In this document: one piece after another, positions 17,451-26,516 of the stretch
Numbering within the stretch: position 1 is the stretch's first letter
Layout of the letters: each line of letters begins with the position of its first letter
From: Thermanaeromonas toyohensis ToBE
GTDB lineage: Bacteria > Bacillota > DSM-521 > Neomoorellales > Neomoorellaceae
Assembly: GCF_900176005.1 (NCBI RefSeq)
Contig: NZ_LT838272.1
Location: 2,871,587 to 2,935,586 of the forward strand
DNA length: 64,000 bases
Direction of reading: 5' to 3'
Notes under the pieces: model-generated
Told to the model about the DNA's origin: nothing
The model's input: only the letters and a program-made list of their open reading frames with translations
Database searches by the model: none
Program-made: the position numbers and the translations under genes

Positions 17451-18596
17451 TTAGGATACAGCCTTGCGCTTCTGTTCCTCTAGATATTCATCATAAAGGT
17501 GTACAAGCTCCTTATCGAAGAGAGGTCTCTTAAGTTCTACAGCTAGGGCCCTCACCCGCTCAAGAAGGGCTACCGCATCCTTATCCTCTAGGTGCACTCC
17601 GTACTCAGCGAACTTGGCTTTAAGGGCTGCTGTACCGGAGTGCTTGCCGATAACAATCTGGCGTTGGAGGCCAACCTCTTCCGGTGCAATTACTTCATAA
17701 GTTCTAGGATCCTTTAAAGCACCGTCAGCATGAATCCCGGATTCGTGGGCAAACATGTTACTACCCACAATAGCCTTCCAGGCTGGTAGCTCCCTCCTTG
17801 CAGCCATGGAAACGTATTCGGCGAGTTCCCGGAACATTTCTGTGCGGAAGTTAAGGTCAATGTTCCAGAGATACTTTAGGGCCATAACCACTTCCTCAAG
17901 GGCTGCATTACCTGCTCGTTCACCCAAACCGATCACTGTGACCCCAGCATAGGTAGCGCCAGCCTTAAGACCAGCCAGGGTATTGGCTGTCGCCATACCA
18001 AAGTCATTATGCATGTGCATCTCCACATCTATTTTTACTTCCTCGATCAGCCATTTTATCCGCTCGTAGGTGCTGAAGGGATCCATAATGCCTACCGTGT
18101 CACAGAAACGCAAGCGGTCAGCCCCTGCTTCCTTGGCTGCCCGGGCAAAGCGGAGGAGAAATTCCGGATCGGTACGGCTGGCATCCTCAGCATTTACGGA
18201 TACATATAGATTATGTTTCTTGGCAAACTCGCAGGCCTGGCACATGGCCTCTATGACTTTCTCCCGCGTGCTCCGCAATTTGTGCTGGATATGGATATCC
18301 GAGGTGGAAATGGAAATGGCTACGGCATCTACACCGCAATCCAGGGAATGTTTGATATCATCGATTACCGCCCGGTTCCAGCCCATAATGCTAGCCCGAA
18401 GGCCGGCATCTACAATGTCTTTAATGGCCTTTTTCTCGTCACCGCCCATAACAGGAATACCGGCCTCGATCTGATCTACTCCTATAGCATCTAACATCTT
18501 GGCTATACGCAACTTCTCCGAATTAGCAAAGACTACACCGGCCGTCTGCTCGCCGTCGCGTAAGGTAGTGTCAACGATCTTGATTTTCCGCGTCAC
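17451..18596 (-). CDS. Homocitrate synthase-type enzyme (NifV-like; DRE-TIM family)
   Basis: Claisen-type condensing enzyme of 381 residues (acetyl-CoA plus a 2-oxoacid) in the isopropylmalate/homocitrate synthase family. VDTTLRDGEQTAGV holds the metal-binding DTTLRDGEQ signature; MHMHNDFGMATANTLAG gives the HxH metal ligands; NMFAHESGIHADG closes the active site. The GTG at 18596 is chosen for its AGGGGT site; a longer frame would overlap lipM. No nitrogenase genes are nearby. Related proteins in clostridia include homocitrate synthase and Re-type citrate synthase, and I cannot decide between them. A SigH-like promoter lies 48 bases upstream. Confidence 0.8.
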   Translation of the reverse strand: MTRKIKIVDTTLRDGEQTAGVVFANSEKLRIAKMLDAIGVDQIEAGIPVMGGDEKKAIKDIVDAGLRASIMGWNRAVIDDIKHSLDCGVDAVAISISTSDIHIQHKLRSTREKVIEAMCQACEFAKKHNLYVSVNAEDASRTDPEFLLRFARAAKEAGADRLRFCDTVGIMDPFSTYERIKWLIEEVKIDVEMHMHNDFGMATANTLAGLKAGATYAGVTVIGLGERAGNAALEEVVMALKYLWNIDLNFRTEMFRELAEYVSMAARRELPAWKAIVGSNMFAHESGIHADGALKDPRTYEVIAPEEVGLQRQIVIGKHSGTAALKAKFAEYGVHLEDKDAVALLERVRALAVELKRPLFDKELVHLYDEYLEEQKRKAVS

Positions 18597-18643
18597 GTTT
18601 TCACCCCTTTGCTTCTTGGTGTAAACTCCAAAATATGTTATAT

Positions 18644-18669
18644 ATTCGCCATCTAAGTGGGAAGATCCT
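18644..18669 (-). promoter_or_regulatory. SigH-like promoter for the homocitrate-synthase-type gene
   Basis: Minus strand reads AGGATCT, then 15 bases, then GAAT in the context GGCGAATATATAA. AGGA to GAAT spacing (22) fits the SigH consensus (RNAGGAWWW, 11-12 bases, RNNGAAT). Confidence 0.45.
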
Positions 18670-18699
18670 CTTTCACCAATAAAAAATTTTTGCTCCTTT

Positions 18700-19518
18700 T
18701 TACCTTCTGGCGTTCCAACTGGCACTGGAGTACTTTCCCCGGAGCTCCTCCACTCGTTCTTCTTCCTCTGGAGTTAATTTTCCAAGGAAGAACCGCAAAC
18801 CGTAAAGCTCTTCAAAGCTATGGACAATAGCTTCCTTAACCTCTTCTCTTGAGACGGGTCGGCCTAAAACTTCTTCCAGACCGCAGGCCCGGCGGGCAAA
18901 CTTTTCTTGTAGTTCCTGGCGGTTTTCAGGAACAGGAAATTTCAGCACCGCAAACAAGTCTTCTACATTTTGCCTTAAGACAAGGGAACCATGCTGGAGC
19001 ACTACTCCTCCCTTCCTGGTCTGGGCGCTACCAATTAGCTTCCTACCCCCAGCTGTAATTTCATACCAGGAAGGAGCATCAAAACATGCTGCTGAAGTAT
19101 GCTGGCTTAAAACCTTTTCCCGGCCGGAGGCGATCTCCACTCTAACCCCCAACAGTTCTAAACCTTTGGCCAAGGCCCGGGCCACCCTTAAGTAAGAAGG
19201 CAAAACACCCCCAGTCATCAGGGGGTGGTCTTCCCTGACTACTATACTATACGTAATCTCCTTATCATGGAGCACTGCGCGGCCACCAGTTAGGCGCCGA
19301 ACCAGGCCAAAGCCCTTCGCCTTTAGGGCCGCAAGGTCTACCTCTTTTTCCAGGGATTGGGCATAACCTAAGGAAAGGGCCGGAGGGTCCCACGCATAGA
19401 AACGTAAGGTAGGAGGGACCCGGCCGGCCCGGTGCTCCCAAAGGATAGCTTCGTCTACAGCCATATTGGTGGCCGCATCTAAAGCCCCAGTATCCAGGAG
19501 GCGCCAGATCTCCGCCAT
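18700..19518 (-). CDS. lipM: Octanoyl-[acyl carrier protein]:protein octanoyltransferase LipM
   Basis: Protein of 272 residues of the LplA/LipB/LipM superfamily, which transfers octanoate from acyl carrier protein to GcvH before lipoyl formation. It starts with WRLLDTGALDAATNMAVDEA, then RRLTGGRAVLHDKEITYS, and has the LipM catalytic Cys145 in ACFDAPSWYE and Lys160 in GGRKLIGSAQTR. The Cys position separates it from LplA lipoate ligases. It lies 35 bases downstream of gcvPB, so it is expressed with its protein substrate. ATG start behind AGAGGTG. Confidence 0.9.
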   Translation of the reverse strand: MAEIWRLLDTGALDAATNMAVDEAILWEHRAGRVPPTLRFYAWDPPALSLGYAQSLEKEVDLAALKAKGFGLVRRLTGGRAVLHDKEITYSIVVREDHPLMTGGVLPSYLRVARALAKGLELLGVRVEIASGREKVLSQHTSAACFDAPSWYEITAGGRKLIGSAQTRKGGVVLQHGSLVLRQNVEDLFAVLKFPVPENRQELQEKFARRACGLEEVLGRPVSREEVKEAIVHSFEELYGLRFFLGKLTPEEEERVEELRGKYSSASWNARR

Positions 19519-19553
19519 AATTTACACCTCTAATAGCTATCTGGAACGTTCTT

Positions 19554-21041
19554 CTATCCTTTTTTCTCTTTTCCCTTCTCCTTTTCCTTCTTCCACGTGA
19601 GTATAGGGTTACGTGCTGCCCCTACTTCATCTAGCCTGCCCACCGGAGTATTATGGGGGGCACTATGGAGCAGCTCTGGCCTGGATACCGCTTCTTCAGC
19701 AATAGTTATTAAGGCTTTAGCAAAGGCATCTAACGTTTCTTTGGTTTCCGTCTCTGTAGGTTCGATCATCATAGCTTCCGGTACTATAAGGGGAAAATAA
19801 ATCGTAGGAGCGTGGAATCCATAGTCTAAGAGCCGTTTGGCTATATCTAAGGTGCGTACCCCTGCCTCTTTTATACGAGGCCCAGGGGCAATTACAAATT
19901 CGTGCTTACATATACCATCATAGGGTACGTGATAATAAGGTCGTAAGAGGCTTAAGAGATAGTTAGCATTTAACACCGCCTGTTGGCTTACCTCTTTTAA
20001 GCCTTGGGGCCCTAAGGTGCGGATATACGTATAGGCTTTTACCAGAACAGCAAAATTACCGTAGAAGGATTTTATCTGGCCGATACTCTGGGGTCGATCA
20101 TAATCCAGGTAATACCCGCCCTGGTCAGCATCAAAAGCAACCACTGGAACCGGTAAGAAGGGGGCTAGATGCTCTTTCACCCCTACCGGCCCGCTGCCCG
20201 GCCCTCCGCCACCGTGGGGGGTGGAAAAAGTCTTATGCAGGTTTACATGTACTACATCAAAGCCCATATCTCCGGGACGGGCGATACCCATGATAGCGTT
20301 TAGATTGGCCCCGTCATAGTAAAGCAAGCCTCCAGCTTCATGTACCAGACGGGCCATGGTAAGAATATCCCTTTCAAAAAGGCCCAAAGTGTTGGGGTTA
20401 GTAAGCATCAGGGCGGCTGTATCCGGGCCGAGGGCAGCTTCTAAAGCCTTAAGATCCACCAAGCCTTGCTCATTAGAAGGTATCTGGATTACCTCTAACC
20501 CAGCCATGGCCGCACTGGCCGGGTTAGTCCCATGGGCAGAATCGGGAACCAGGACCTTTTTACGGTGGGTTTCACCCCGGCTACGGTGGTAAGCAGCAAT
20601 AATGAGGAGGCCGGTCAGTTCTCCATGGGCCCCCGCTGCGGGCTGCAAAGTTACTGCATCCATACCCGTAATCTCTGCCAGGTATTGCTGTAACTGGTAC
20701 ATGAGCTCCAGAGCCCCTTGGGCAAATTCCTCAGGTATACAAGGATGCAAGCCAATAAAACCTGGTAGGCTGGCCGTAACTTCGTTAACCTTGGGATTAT
20801 ATTTCATGGTGCAGGAGCCTAAAGGGTAAAAGCCTGTGTCTACGCCATAATTTAAGCTGGAAAGATGAGTAAAATGCCTGACCACCTCTATTTCGCTCAA
20901 CTCCGGCAAATCAGCATCCTTAGAACGTCTCCATTTTTCAGGGAGATATTCCTCTACCCGCCCCGGTACGTCACAAGCAGGTAGAGCATAGCCTTGCCGG
21001 CCAGGGGCCCCTAGCTCACATAAAAGAGGTTCCAGGGGCAT
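19554..21041 (-). CDS. gcvPB: Glycine dehydrogenase (decarboxylating) subunit 2
   Basis: P-protein beta subunit of 495 residues. With GcvPA it decarboxylates glycine and passes the aminomethyl group to lipoyl-GcvH. The PLP lysine is Lys270 in [38 protein letters not shown] and the C-terminal [17 protein letters not shown] are family hallmarks. ATG start behind AAGGAGGT, 22 bases after gcvPA. The two-subunit P-protein is the form common in Bacillota and Archaea. Confidence 0.97.
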   Translation of the reverse strand: MPLEPLLCELGAPGRQGYALPACDVPGRVEEYLPEKWRRSKDADLPELSEIEVVRHFTHLSSLNYGVDTGFYPLGSCTMKYNPKVNEVTASLPGFIGLHPCIPEEFAQGALELMYQLQQYLAEITGMDAVTLQPAAGAHGELTGLLIIAAYHRSRGETHRKKVLVPDSAHGTNPASAAMAGLEVIQIPSNEQGLVDLKALEAALGPDTAALMLTNPNTLGLFERDILTMARLVHEAGGLLYYDGANLNAIMGIARPGDMGFDVVHVNLHKTFSTPHGGGGPGSGPVGVKEHLAPFLPVPVVAFDADQGGYYLDYDRPQSIGQIKSFYGNFAVLVKAYTYIRTLGPQGLKEVSQQAVLNANYLLSLLRPYYHVPYDGICKHEFVIAPGPRIKEAGVRTLDIAKRLLDYGFHAPTIYFPLIVPEAMMIEPTETETKETLDAFAKALITIAEEAVSRPELLHSAPHNTPVGRLDEVGAARNPILTWKKEKEKGKEKKG

Positions 21042-21063
21042 TCTATCTACCTCCTTTATCTTT

Positions 21064-22395
21064 CTATAGTTCCTTTAAGGCTTCTACTAAACCATCTATC
21101 TCGGCCTTAGTCCTTACTTCCGTAACGCAGAAAAGCATAGCCCCTTCTAGTTCTTTATAAAAGCGACCTAGATCGAACCCGCCAGCTATACCCCGCTTGG
21201 CCAAATGGTTAGACACCTCCCGGGGAGGCCGGGCAGCGCGCAAAGCAAACTCATGGAAGAAGGGTCCGCTAAAGACGGGTTTTATCCCTTTAACTTGTAA
21301 AAGCTGTTCATAAGCGTAGTGAGCCTTAAGCAGGCACTGTTTAGCCACTTCTTTTAAGCCTTCCTTGCCCAAGCAGGCCAAGTATATGGTAGCAGCCAGG
21401 GCGCAAAGGGCTTCGTTGGAGCAGATATTGGAAGTAGCCTTTTCCCGCCGGATGTGCTGTTCCCGGGCCTGAAGGGTGAGGACAAAGCCCCGATTGCCTC
21501 TATTGTCTACAGTTTGGCCAGCAATCCTACCCGGAAGCCTCCTCACTAAGCTTTCCTTGGCGGCCAAGAAACCCAGATAAGGACCGCCAAAATTCAAGGG
21601 GTTCCCCAGGCTCTGGCCCTCGCCTACAGCTAAATCCGCCCCGTATTCCCCAGGCGGGGTTAAAAGACCTAAGGATATAGGGTTCACCACAGCTATGAAG
21701 AGAGCCCCTACCTTATGGGCTAGCTCACTAGCTTCTGTCATAGACTCTAGCTGGCCTACAAAATTGGGCTGCTGGAGGATAACCCCGGCCACATCTTGGC
21801 TTACCAGATGAGATAAGGCTTCTAAAGAAGTCCGCCCATCCTCCCAGGGTATTTCTACGAGTTCAATACCCTGGCCCCAGGTATAAGTCTTAAGTACTGC
21901 CCGGTACTGGGGATTAACCGCCCGGGAGACCAAGAGCTTCTGGCGACGGGTGGCAGCACAAGCCACCAAAGCAGCCTCCGCCATAGCTGTAGCTCCATCA
22001 TAATGGGAAGCTGTAGCCACCTCTAAACCAGTAAGTTCACATATAAGGGACTGAAATTCAAAGATAGCCTGCAAAGTGCCTTGGCTTACTTCAGGCTGGT
22101 AAGGAGTATAAGCTGTATAAAATTCTGAGCGGGATACTAGGGCAGTTACGACACTAGGTATATAATGCTCATAAGCTCCGGCACCCAGAAAAGATATCAT
22201 ATCAACCCTATTTTTCCCGGCTAGTTCTTGTAAATGGCGCAGGACTTCAGCTTCAGCTAGGGGCGCGGGCAAGTCCAGCTCCCGTTTTAACTTAACTTCC
22301 TCCGGAATATCCGCAAAAAGTTCCTCTAAACTGGACATCCCGCAGCTCCGTAACATCTCCTCTTTTTCAGCTGGGGTAGTAGGAATGTAGGGCAT
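21064..22395 (-). CDS. gcvPA: Glycine dehydrogenase (decarboxylating) subunit 1
   Basis: P-protein alpha subunit of 443 residues, catalytic partner of GcvPB. Typical features are [15 protein letters not shown] at the start, [35 protein letters not shown], and [19 protein letters not shown]. It has the fold-type I aminotransferase scaffold without the PLP lysine, as expected for this subunit. ATG start behind GGAGGG. It follows gcvH by six bases. Confidence 0.97.
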   Translation of the reverse strand: MPYIPTTPAEKEEMLRSCGMSSLEELFADIPEEVKLKRELDLPAPLAEAEVLRHLQELAGKNRVDMISFLGAGAYEHYIPSVVTALVSRSEFYTAYTPYQPEVSQGTLQAIFEFQSLICELTGLEVATASHYDGATAMAEAALVACAATRRQKLLVSRAVNPQYRAVLKTYTWGQGIELVEIPWEDGRTSLEALSHLVSQDVAGVILQQPNFVGQLESMTEASELAHKVGALFIAVVNPISLGLLTPPGEYGADLAVGEGQSLGNPLNFGGPYLGFLAAKESLVRRLPGRIAGQTVDNRGNRGFVLTLQAREQHIRREKATSNICSNEALCALAATIYLACLGKEGLKEVAKQCLLKAHYAYEQLLQVKGIKPVFSGPFFHEFALRAARPPREVSNHLAKRGIAGGFDLGRFYKELEGAMLFCVTEVRTKAEIDGLVEALKEL

Positions 22396-22401
22396 AAGGG
22401 T

Positions 22402-22785
22402 TTATCCCTCCTCCACAAGCTTCTTATACCCTGAAGCATCCAGCAATTCCTTTATTTCCTCTGGATTAGAGGGTTCGATCTCGATCATCCAACCCTGCCC
22501 GTAAGGATCCTGGTTTATTATCTGGGGAGAGTTTACCACTTCCTCGTTTACAGCTACCACTTTACCTGAGATAGGCATATAAATATCGGAGGCTGACTTA
22601 ACGGATTCTACTACACCGAAGGCTTCTCCCGCTTTGAATTCTTTACCTATAGGTGGGAGCTCCACAAAAACGATATCCCCTAAAGAATGTTGGGCGTAAT
22701 CAGTGATCCCCACCCGGCCACGGTTCCCTTCCATCCGCAGCCACTCATGCTCCTTGGTATAAAAAAGATCCTCAGGAATATGCAT
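22402..22785 (-). CDS. gcvH: Glycine cleavage system H protein
   Basis: Lipoyl carrier protein of 127 residues that shuttles the aminomethyl group between the P and T proteins. The lipoylated lysine is Lys63 in VESVKSASDIYMPISG. YTKEHEWLRMEG at the N-terminus and a DPYGQGWMIEI segment are standard. ATG start behind GGAGGG. It lies 82 bases after gcvT and is the likely target of the LipM encoded in the same operon. Confidence 0.97.
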   Translation of the reverse strand: MHIPEDLFYTKEHEWLRMEGNRGRVGITDYAQHSLGDIVFVELPPIGKEFKAGEAFGVVESVKSASDIYMPISGKVVAVNEEVVNSPQIINQDPYGQGWMIEIEPSNPEEIKELLDASGYKKLVEEG

Positions 22786-22867
22786 AAGAAAATCCCTCCT
22801 GTAAATAAGATTTTGTTTTTAAACTTTAAGGTTAAGCCAAGTCAGGTATAGGTCTCGGTTAAACTCT

Positions 22868-23989
22868 CTACCGGGGTCGCCGATAGAAGGGTAGGGGCAC
22901 GACCCGCGCCCTATACTTGTGCCCCCTAATGAGGACTTCTACCTCTTCTCCCACCTGACCATAGGGCGTATCTACTAGACCTAAGGCGATGGTACAATTA
23001 AGAGAGGGAGCAAAGGAACCGGAAGTGATAAACCCTACTTCCCGACCCTGTTGGAATATGGGAAATCCTTGACGAGGAATAGCCTTATCCATCATCTGTA
23101 GGCCAACGAGGCGACGTTTAGGACCAACCTCCCTTTGCTCTTTTAAAACCTCTCTACCATTAAAATCCCCCTTTTCCACACGCACAAAACGGTCTAATCC
23201 AGCTTCTATAGGAGTGATTTCTGGAGTCAACTCATGCCCATATAGGGGAAGAGCTGCCTCCAGGCGTAGGGTATCCCGTGCGCCTAACCCGCAAGGTCTA
23301 AGGCCTTCATTTTTCCCCCTGGTAAGAAGCTCGCGCCATATTTTTTTACCGTCAGAAGGATCAAGATACAATTCAAAACCGTCCTCGCCGGTATAGCCGG
23401 TACGGGAAATAAGGCAAGGTGTACCCAGTACCCGGCCTTGCGCCCAACGATAAAACCCTAGTTCTTGGAGGTTAAAGTCTGTTAAAGGTTGTAAAATAGC
23501 TTCCGCTTTAGGCCCCTGCAAGGCCAACTGCAAAGTCAAAGCGGAGACATCCCGTACCTCTACTTCGTAGGCCCTTTCCTGTACATTCCTTTGGATCCAC
23601 TCTAAATCTTTAGCGGTGTTAGCGGCATTCACCACCAGGAGGAACTTATCCTCCTTCAACCGGTAGACGAGGATATCATCTACTGTACCGCCATTTGGGT
23701 AGCACATGGGACTGTATATAACCTTATTTCCTGTAGCCAGGGAAGCATCATGGGTAATAAGCTGCTGAACTAGATGGAAAGCATCCGGGCCCTCCACTTC
23801 TATTTCTCCCATATGGGAAACATCAAAAAGACCTGCCTTTTGTCGTACACTAAGATGTTCCTCTACAATGCTAGTGTACTGCACCGGGAGGAGCCAGCCA
23901 GCAAAATCTACTATACGCCCACCAGCAGAAATATGTTCCTCATAGAGGGGGGTCTTTTTCCCGGCCTCTGCGCCATTTAGGGCTTCCAC
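22868..23989 (-). CDS. gcvT: Glycine cleavage system T protein (aminomethyltransferase)
   Basis: T protein of about 373 residues, which moves the methylene group to tetrahydrofolate and releases ammonia. [45 protein letters not shown] and [12 protein letters not shown] mark the folate-binding fold. The start is uncertain. A longer frame begins with an ATG at 24040, but that codon lies inside the riboswitch terminator hairpin. I prefer the GTG at 23989, six bases after GGGGTG; the GTG at 23998 is also possible. First gene of the operon, controlled by the glycine riboswitch. Confidence 0.92.
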   Translation of the reverse strand: MEALNGAEAGKKTPLYEEHISAGGRIVDFAGWLLPVQYTSIVEEHLSVRQKAGLFDVSHMGEIEVEGPDAFHLVQQLITHDASLATGNKVIYSPMCYPNGGTVDDILVYRLKEDKFLLVVNAANTAKDLEWIQRNVQERAYEVEVRDVSALTLQLALQGPKAEAILQPLTDFNLQELGFYRWAQGRVLGTPCLISRTGYTGEDGFELYLDPSDGKKIWRELLTRGKNEGLRPCGLGARDTLRLEAALPLYGHELTPEITPIEAGLDRFVRVEKGDFNGREVLKEQREVGPKRRLVGLQMMDKAIPRQGFPIFQQGREVGFITSGSFAPSLNCTIALGLVDTPYGQVGEEVEVLIRGHKYRARVVPLPFYRRPR

Positions 23990-24022
23990 AGTTGTCACCC
24001 CACAAGAAATAATTATGACCAG

Positions 24023-24064
24023 AAAATATAAAAGGCCCATACCGCATCCTTGCGGTGTGAGCCT
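24023..24064 (-). terminator. Expression-platform terminator of the glycine riboswitch
   Basis: On the minus strand ACCGC and GCGGT form an inner stem and AGGC with GCCT an outer one, followed by TTTTATATTTT. It sits between the second aptamer and gcvT, as expected for a glycine-ON switch in which ligand binding prevents termination. Confidence 0.65.
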
Positions 24065-24262
24065 CTGTCCCCTTACCTGAGAGATTAGGCCGCATGGCCT
24101 TACCCCTTTGGTGTCCCCCTGCTATTGTCAAGGAGAACTCTCCAGAGTGGCGTCCGGGAGTAGTACTTTTGCCTGAGAGTTTCCCCCGGCTGCCACCACC
24201 AGCCGGGCTTGCTCCTTCGGCGCCCCCTTTTACCGGGAGTCTCTTCTACTCCTTTCCTCCGC
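24061..24262 (-). promoter_or_regulatory. Tandem glycine riboswitch
   Basis: The gcvT leader has two aptamer-like units in series. The first runs from AGGAAAGGAG through GAGACTCCC, GGCGCCGAAGGAGCAAG and ACTCTCAGGCAAAAG. The second contains GGAGAGTTCT, ACACCAAAGGGGTAAGG and TCTCTCAGGTAAGGGGACAGAGG. CTCTCAGG ending each unit is the hallmark of the glycine riboswitch. Glycine binding is expected to switch on the cleavage operon. Exact ends are approximate. Confidence 0.92.
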
Positions 24263-24292
24263 CTTCGTTATTAAGTTGTTTATAATTATTAT

Positions 24293-24317
24293 ATTCGGCA
24301 ACTCAATTATTTTTCCT
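24293..24317 (-). promoter_or_regulatory. SigH-like promoter for the glycine cleavage operon
   Basis: Minus strand AGGAAAA, then 14 bases, then GAAT in CCGAATATAAT. The spacing of 21 fits the SigH consensus. A weaker housekeeping-type pair (TTGAGT at 24301-24306, TATAAA at 24279-24284, 16 apart) overlaps it, so both sigma factors could act. It lies about 30 bases upstream of the riboswitch. Confidence 0.5.
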
Positions 24318-24399
24318 TCTCGGGTTATATCTTTTAGTATAAAATTTTAGCCTAACACTTGCTATGATTTTACCCTGGAGGCCCCAGCCTTTAAGCCTC

Positions 24400-25344
24400 T
24401 TAAGCAGCTACAATGGCCGTACCGGATGTCCCTGCTATGGCCTCAGCCGCCCGAGCCAAGGAGCCTATAATGGCTCTTTCTCCGCCCCCTTCAACAAAAC
24501 TTATAGCTGCCTCTATCTTAGGCCCCATGCTTCCTGGGGGGAATTGGCCTTCCTGTAAATATTTTTTGGCTTCCGCCACAGTAAGTCTACGTACCGGCCT
24601 TTGAGTGGGACGCCCATAATCTAAGTAGACTTGGTCCACTTCTGTAAGCAGGAACAATATTTCTGCTCCCACTTCGTTAGCTAATAAGCGAGCAGCCCTA
24701 TCCTTATCGATTACGGCCTCTACCCCTTCTAAGCTTCCATCAGGTCGAAGGGCAACCGGTATCCCCCCGCCCCCAGCAGCTATTACAATTACGCCCGCCT
24801 CCACTAGCGCTTTAATAGCTTCTTTTTCTACTATCTCTAATGGCTGGGGAGAAGGTACTACCCTTCGCCACCCGCGGTTGCTATCTTCGACTACTTTATA
24901 ACCCTTCTCTTTAGCCAGTCTTTTAGCTTCTTCCTCGCTATAAAAAGGACCTATAGGCTTAGTAGGGTTGTAAAAAGCAGGGTCCCCAGGATCTACCACT
25001 ACTTGGGTAACTAGGGATACCACCGGAACTTTTAGGCCTTGACGCGCTAGTTCAAAGCTTAAACATTGTTGAATAATATACCCTATAGAAGCCTGGGTAT
25101 TAGCTACCAACACGTCCAGGGGCATAGCCGGTACTACATCCCGCGCTAGCTCATTTTTAATAAGGAGGTTACCCACCTGGGGGCCATTACCATGGGTAAG
25201 TATCAATCGATATCCCTGGCGGACCAGCTCTACCAATTGCCGGCAGGTTTCTTGCACATTAGTCTTTTGCTCTTCGAAGGTGCCCTTCTGGCCAGGACGG
25301 GTTATGGCGTTACCACCGAAGGCCACTACTACCGTCTGGGGCAT
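24400..25344 (-). CDS. arcC: Carbamate kinase
   Basis: Enzyme of 314 residues that makes ATP from carbamoyl phosphate and ADP. Motifs: VVVAFGGNAIT at the N-terminus, LTHGNGPQVGNLL, NTQASIGYIIQQ, AAGGGGIPV and FPPGSMGPKIEAA. The ATG at 25344 has GGGAGGG six bases upstream; a longer frame to 25473 would run into the hslO terminator. No arginine deiminase or ornithine carbamoyltransferase is nearby. With the purine genes around it, a role in energy gain from purine- or allantoin-derived carbamoyl phosphate is plausible but inferred. Confidence 0.96.
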   Translation of the reverse strand: MPQTVVVAFGGNAITRPGQKGTFEEQKTNVQETCRQLVELVRQGYRLILTHGNGPQVGNLLIKNELARDVVPAMPLDVLVANTQASIGYIIQQCLSFELARQGLKVPVVSLVTQVVVDPGDPAFYNPTKPIGPFYSEEEAKRLAKEKGYKVVEDSNRGWRRVVPSPQPLEIVEKEAIKALVEAGVIVIAAGGGGIPVALRPDGSLEGVEAVIDKDRAARLLANEVGAEILFLLTEVDQVYLDYGRPTQRPVRRLTVAEAKKYLQEGQFPPGSMGPKIEAAISFVEGGGERAIIGSLARAAEAIAGTSGTAIVAA

Positions 25345-25388
25345 CAGATTCCCTCCCGTTAAGCTAACCTTTGTTTTTAACCTAATAT

Positions 25389-25417
25389 ATTCAATGTGAC
25401 TTACATAAAATCCTGCT
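25389..25417 (-). promoter_or_regulatory. SigH-like promoter for arcC
   Basis: Minus strand AGCAGGATTTTA, 11 bases, then TTGAATATA. AGGA to GAAT is 22. It lies between the hslO terminator and the arcC start (about 45 bases upstream). It shares the extended AGCAGGATTTTA with the bmpA promoter. Confidence 0.55.
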
Positions 25418-25441
25418 TCATTTCTACATATATTTTTAAAG

Positions 25442-25472
25442 AAAAATAAAAGGCGGGCCTTCCCACCCGCCA
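25442..25472 (-). terminator. Intrinsic terminator after hslO
   Basis: Minus-strand GGCGGG pairs with CCCGCC around an eight-base loop, followed by TTTTATTTTTC. It separates hslO from arcC. Confidence 0.85.
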
Positions 25473-25498
25473 TTTTCTCTTAAAACTTAAGCCCCCGG

Positions 25499-26380
25499 TT
25501 ACTCCGGAAGCCGACTTTTAGCTAGAAGTCTTGCCACTTCTTCCCGGCTGAAACGGTAGGTCCGGTTACAAAAAGCACACTTGGCTTCTACTACACCTTT
25601 TTCTTCCAGGAGTTTCTCCAGTTCCTTTTCCCCCAAGGCCATTAAAATCTCCTCTAATTTCTCACGAGAACAGTCACAGGCAAAACGTAAAGGTAAACGC
25701 TCGTGAATTTTAAAGGAAAATCCCTTTAGAAGGAGAGCCAGAATTTCCTCTGGTCTGTCTCCTTTGGCCACAAGTTGGCTAACAGGCCCAGCATTTTTAA
25801 TATTGCCTTCTAATATTTCCACTACTTCTTCCCGGGCATCAGGTAAAAGTTGGAGCAAATACCCCCCCGCAGCCCGCACTCTGCCGTCAGGTTCCACTAA
25901 AACTCCTAGCCCTACGGCCGAAGGTTTTTGCTCAGAAACTGTAAAATAATAAGCCAGATCCTCGGCGATCTCCCCCGAAATAAGGGGAACACTTCCGTTA
26001 TAAGGTTCCTTCAACCCCAGATCCTTAGTTACATATAAGGTTCCCCGGCCTACAGCCTGACCCACGTCCAATTTACCTTCTGGTTTAAGGGGGACCTCCG
26101 CTTGGGGTTCAGCCACATAGCCCTTCACCACTCCCGGCCGGGCTAAAGCTATAATACTCCCCAGAGGGCCATCTCCTAAAACCCTTACAGTCAGGCTCTG
26201 CCCCTCCTTTAGAGTGGCGGCCATGAGAGCCGCGCCAGTTAAAACCCGTCCCAAAGCCGCCGTGGCCGTGGGTGAGGTTTGGTGCAAATTCCTGGCCTCT
26301 TCCACCAAACCCGTACTTCGTGCCACTAAGGCTAGGATCTGGCCTTCCGCAGCTGTAGCGCGTATCAGGTAATCTTCCAT
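25499..26380 (-). CDS. hslO: Redox-regulated chaperone Hsp33
   Basis: Cytoplasmic holdase of 293 residues that is activated by oxidation and unfolding. The C-terminal zinc centre has Cys235 and Cys237 (CDC) and Cys268 and Cys271 (CAFC), the usual CxC...CxxC set. N-terminal GRVLTGAALMAATLKEG and GDGPLGSIIA are typical. ATG start behind AAGGAG. It has its own terminator and no SigH-like promoter, and seems independent of the purine genes around it. Confidence 0.96.
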   Translation of the reverse strand: MEDYLIRATAAEGQILALVARSTGLVEEARNLHQTSPTATAALGRVLTGAALMAATLKEGQSLTVRVLGDGPLGSIIALARPGVVKGYVAEPQAEVPLKPEGKLDVGQAVGRGTLYVTKDLGLKEPYNGSVPLISGEIAEDLAYYFTVSEQKPSAVGLGVLVEPDGRVRAAGGYLLQLLPDAREEVVEILEGNIKNAGPVSQLVAKGDRPEEILALLLKGFSFKIHERLPLRFACDCSREKLEEILMALGEKELEKLLEEKGVVEAKCAFCNRTYRFSREEVARLLAKSRLPE

Positions 26381-26516
26381 AAATTAAACTCCTTATTATA
26401 TAAAAAATATATCTACCCAAGGCTTAAAGCCCAATCTAAGAAAAATTTTAAACCCCAGAATACCCCCAAATCAATCCTACGGGGGACCATCTCCGCTTTC
26501 ACTCCGCTTTCTCTCC

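Noticed and set aside
18597-18725. N-terminal extension of the homocitrate-synthase-type gene
   Set aside because: The extension overlaps lipM, contains the SigH-like promoter and precedes the good ribosome site before the GTG at 18596.
25345-25473. N-terminal extension of carbamate kinase
   Set aside because: It runs through the arcC promoter and into the hslO terminator; the family start MPQTVVVAFGG has a strong ribosome site.
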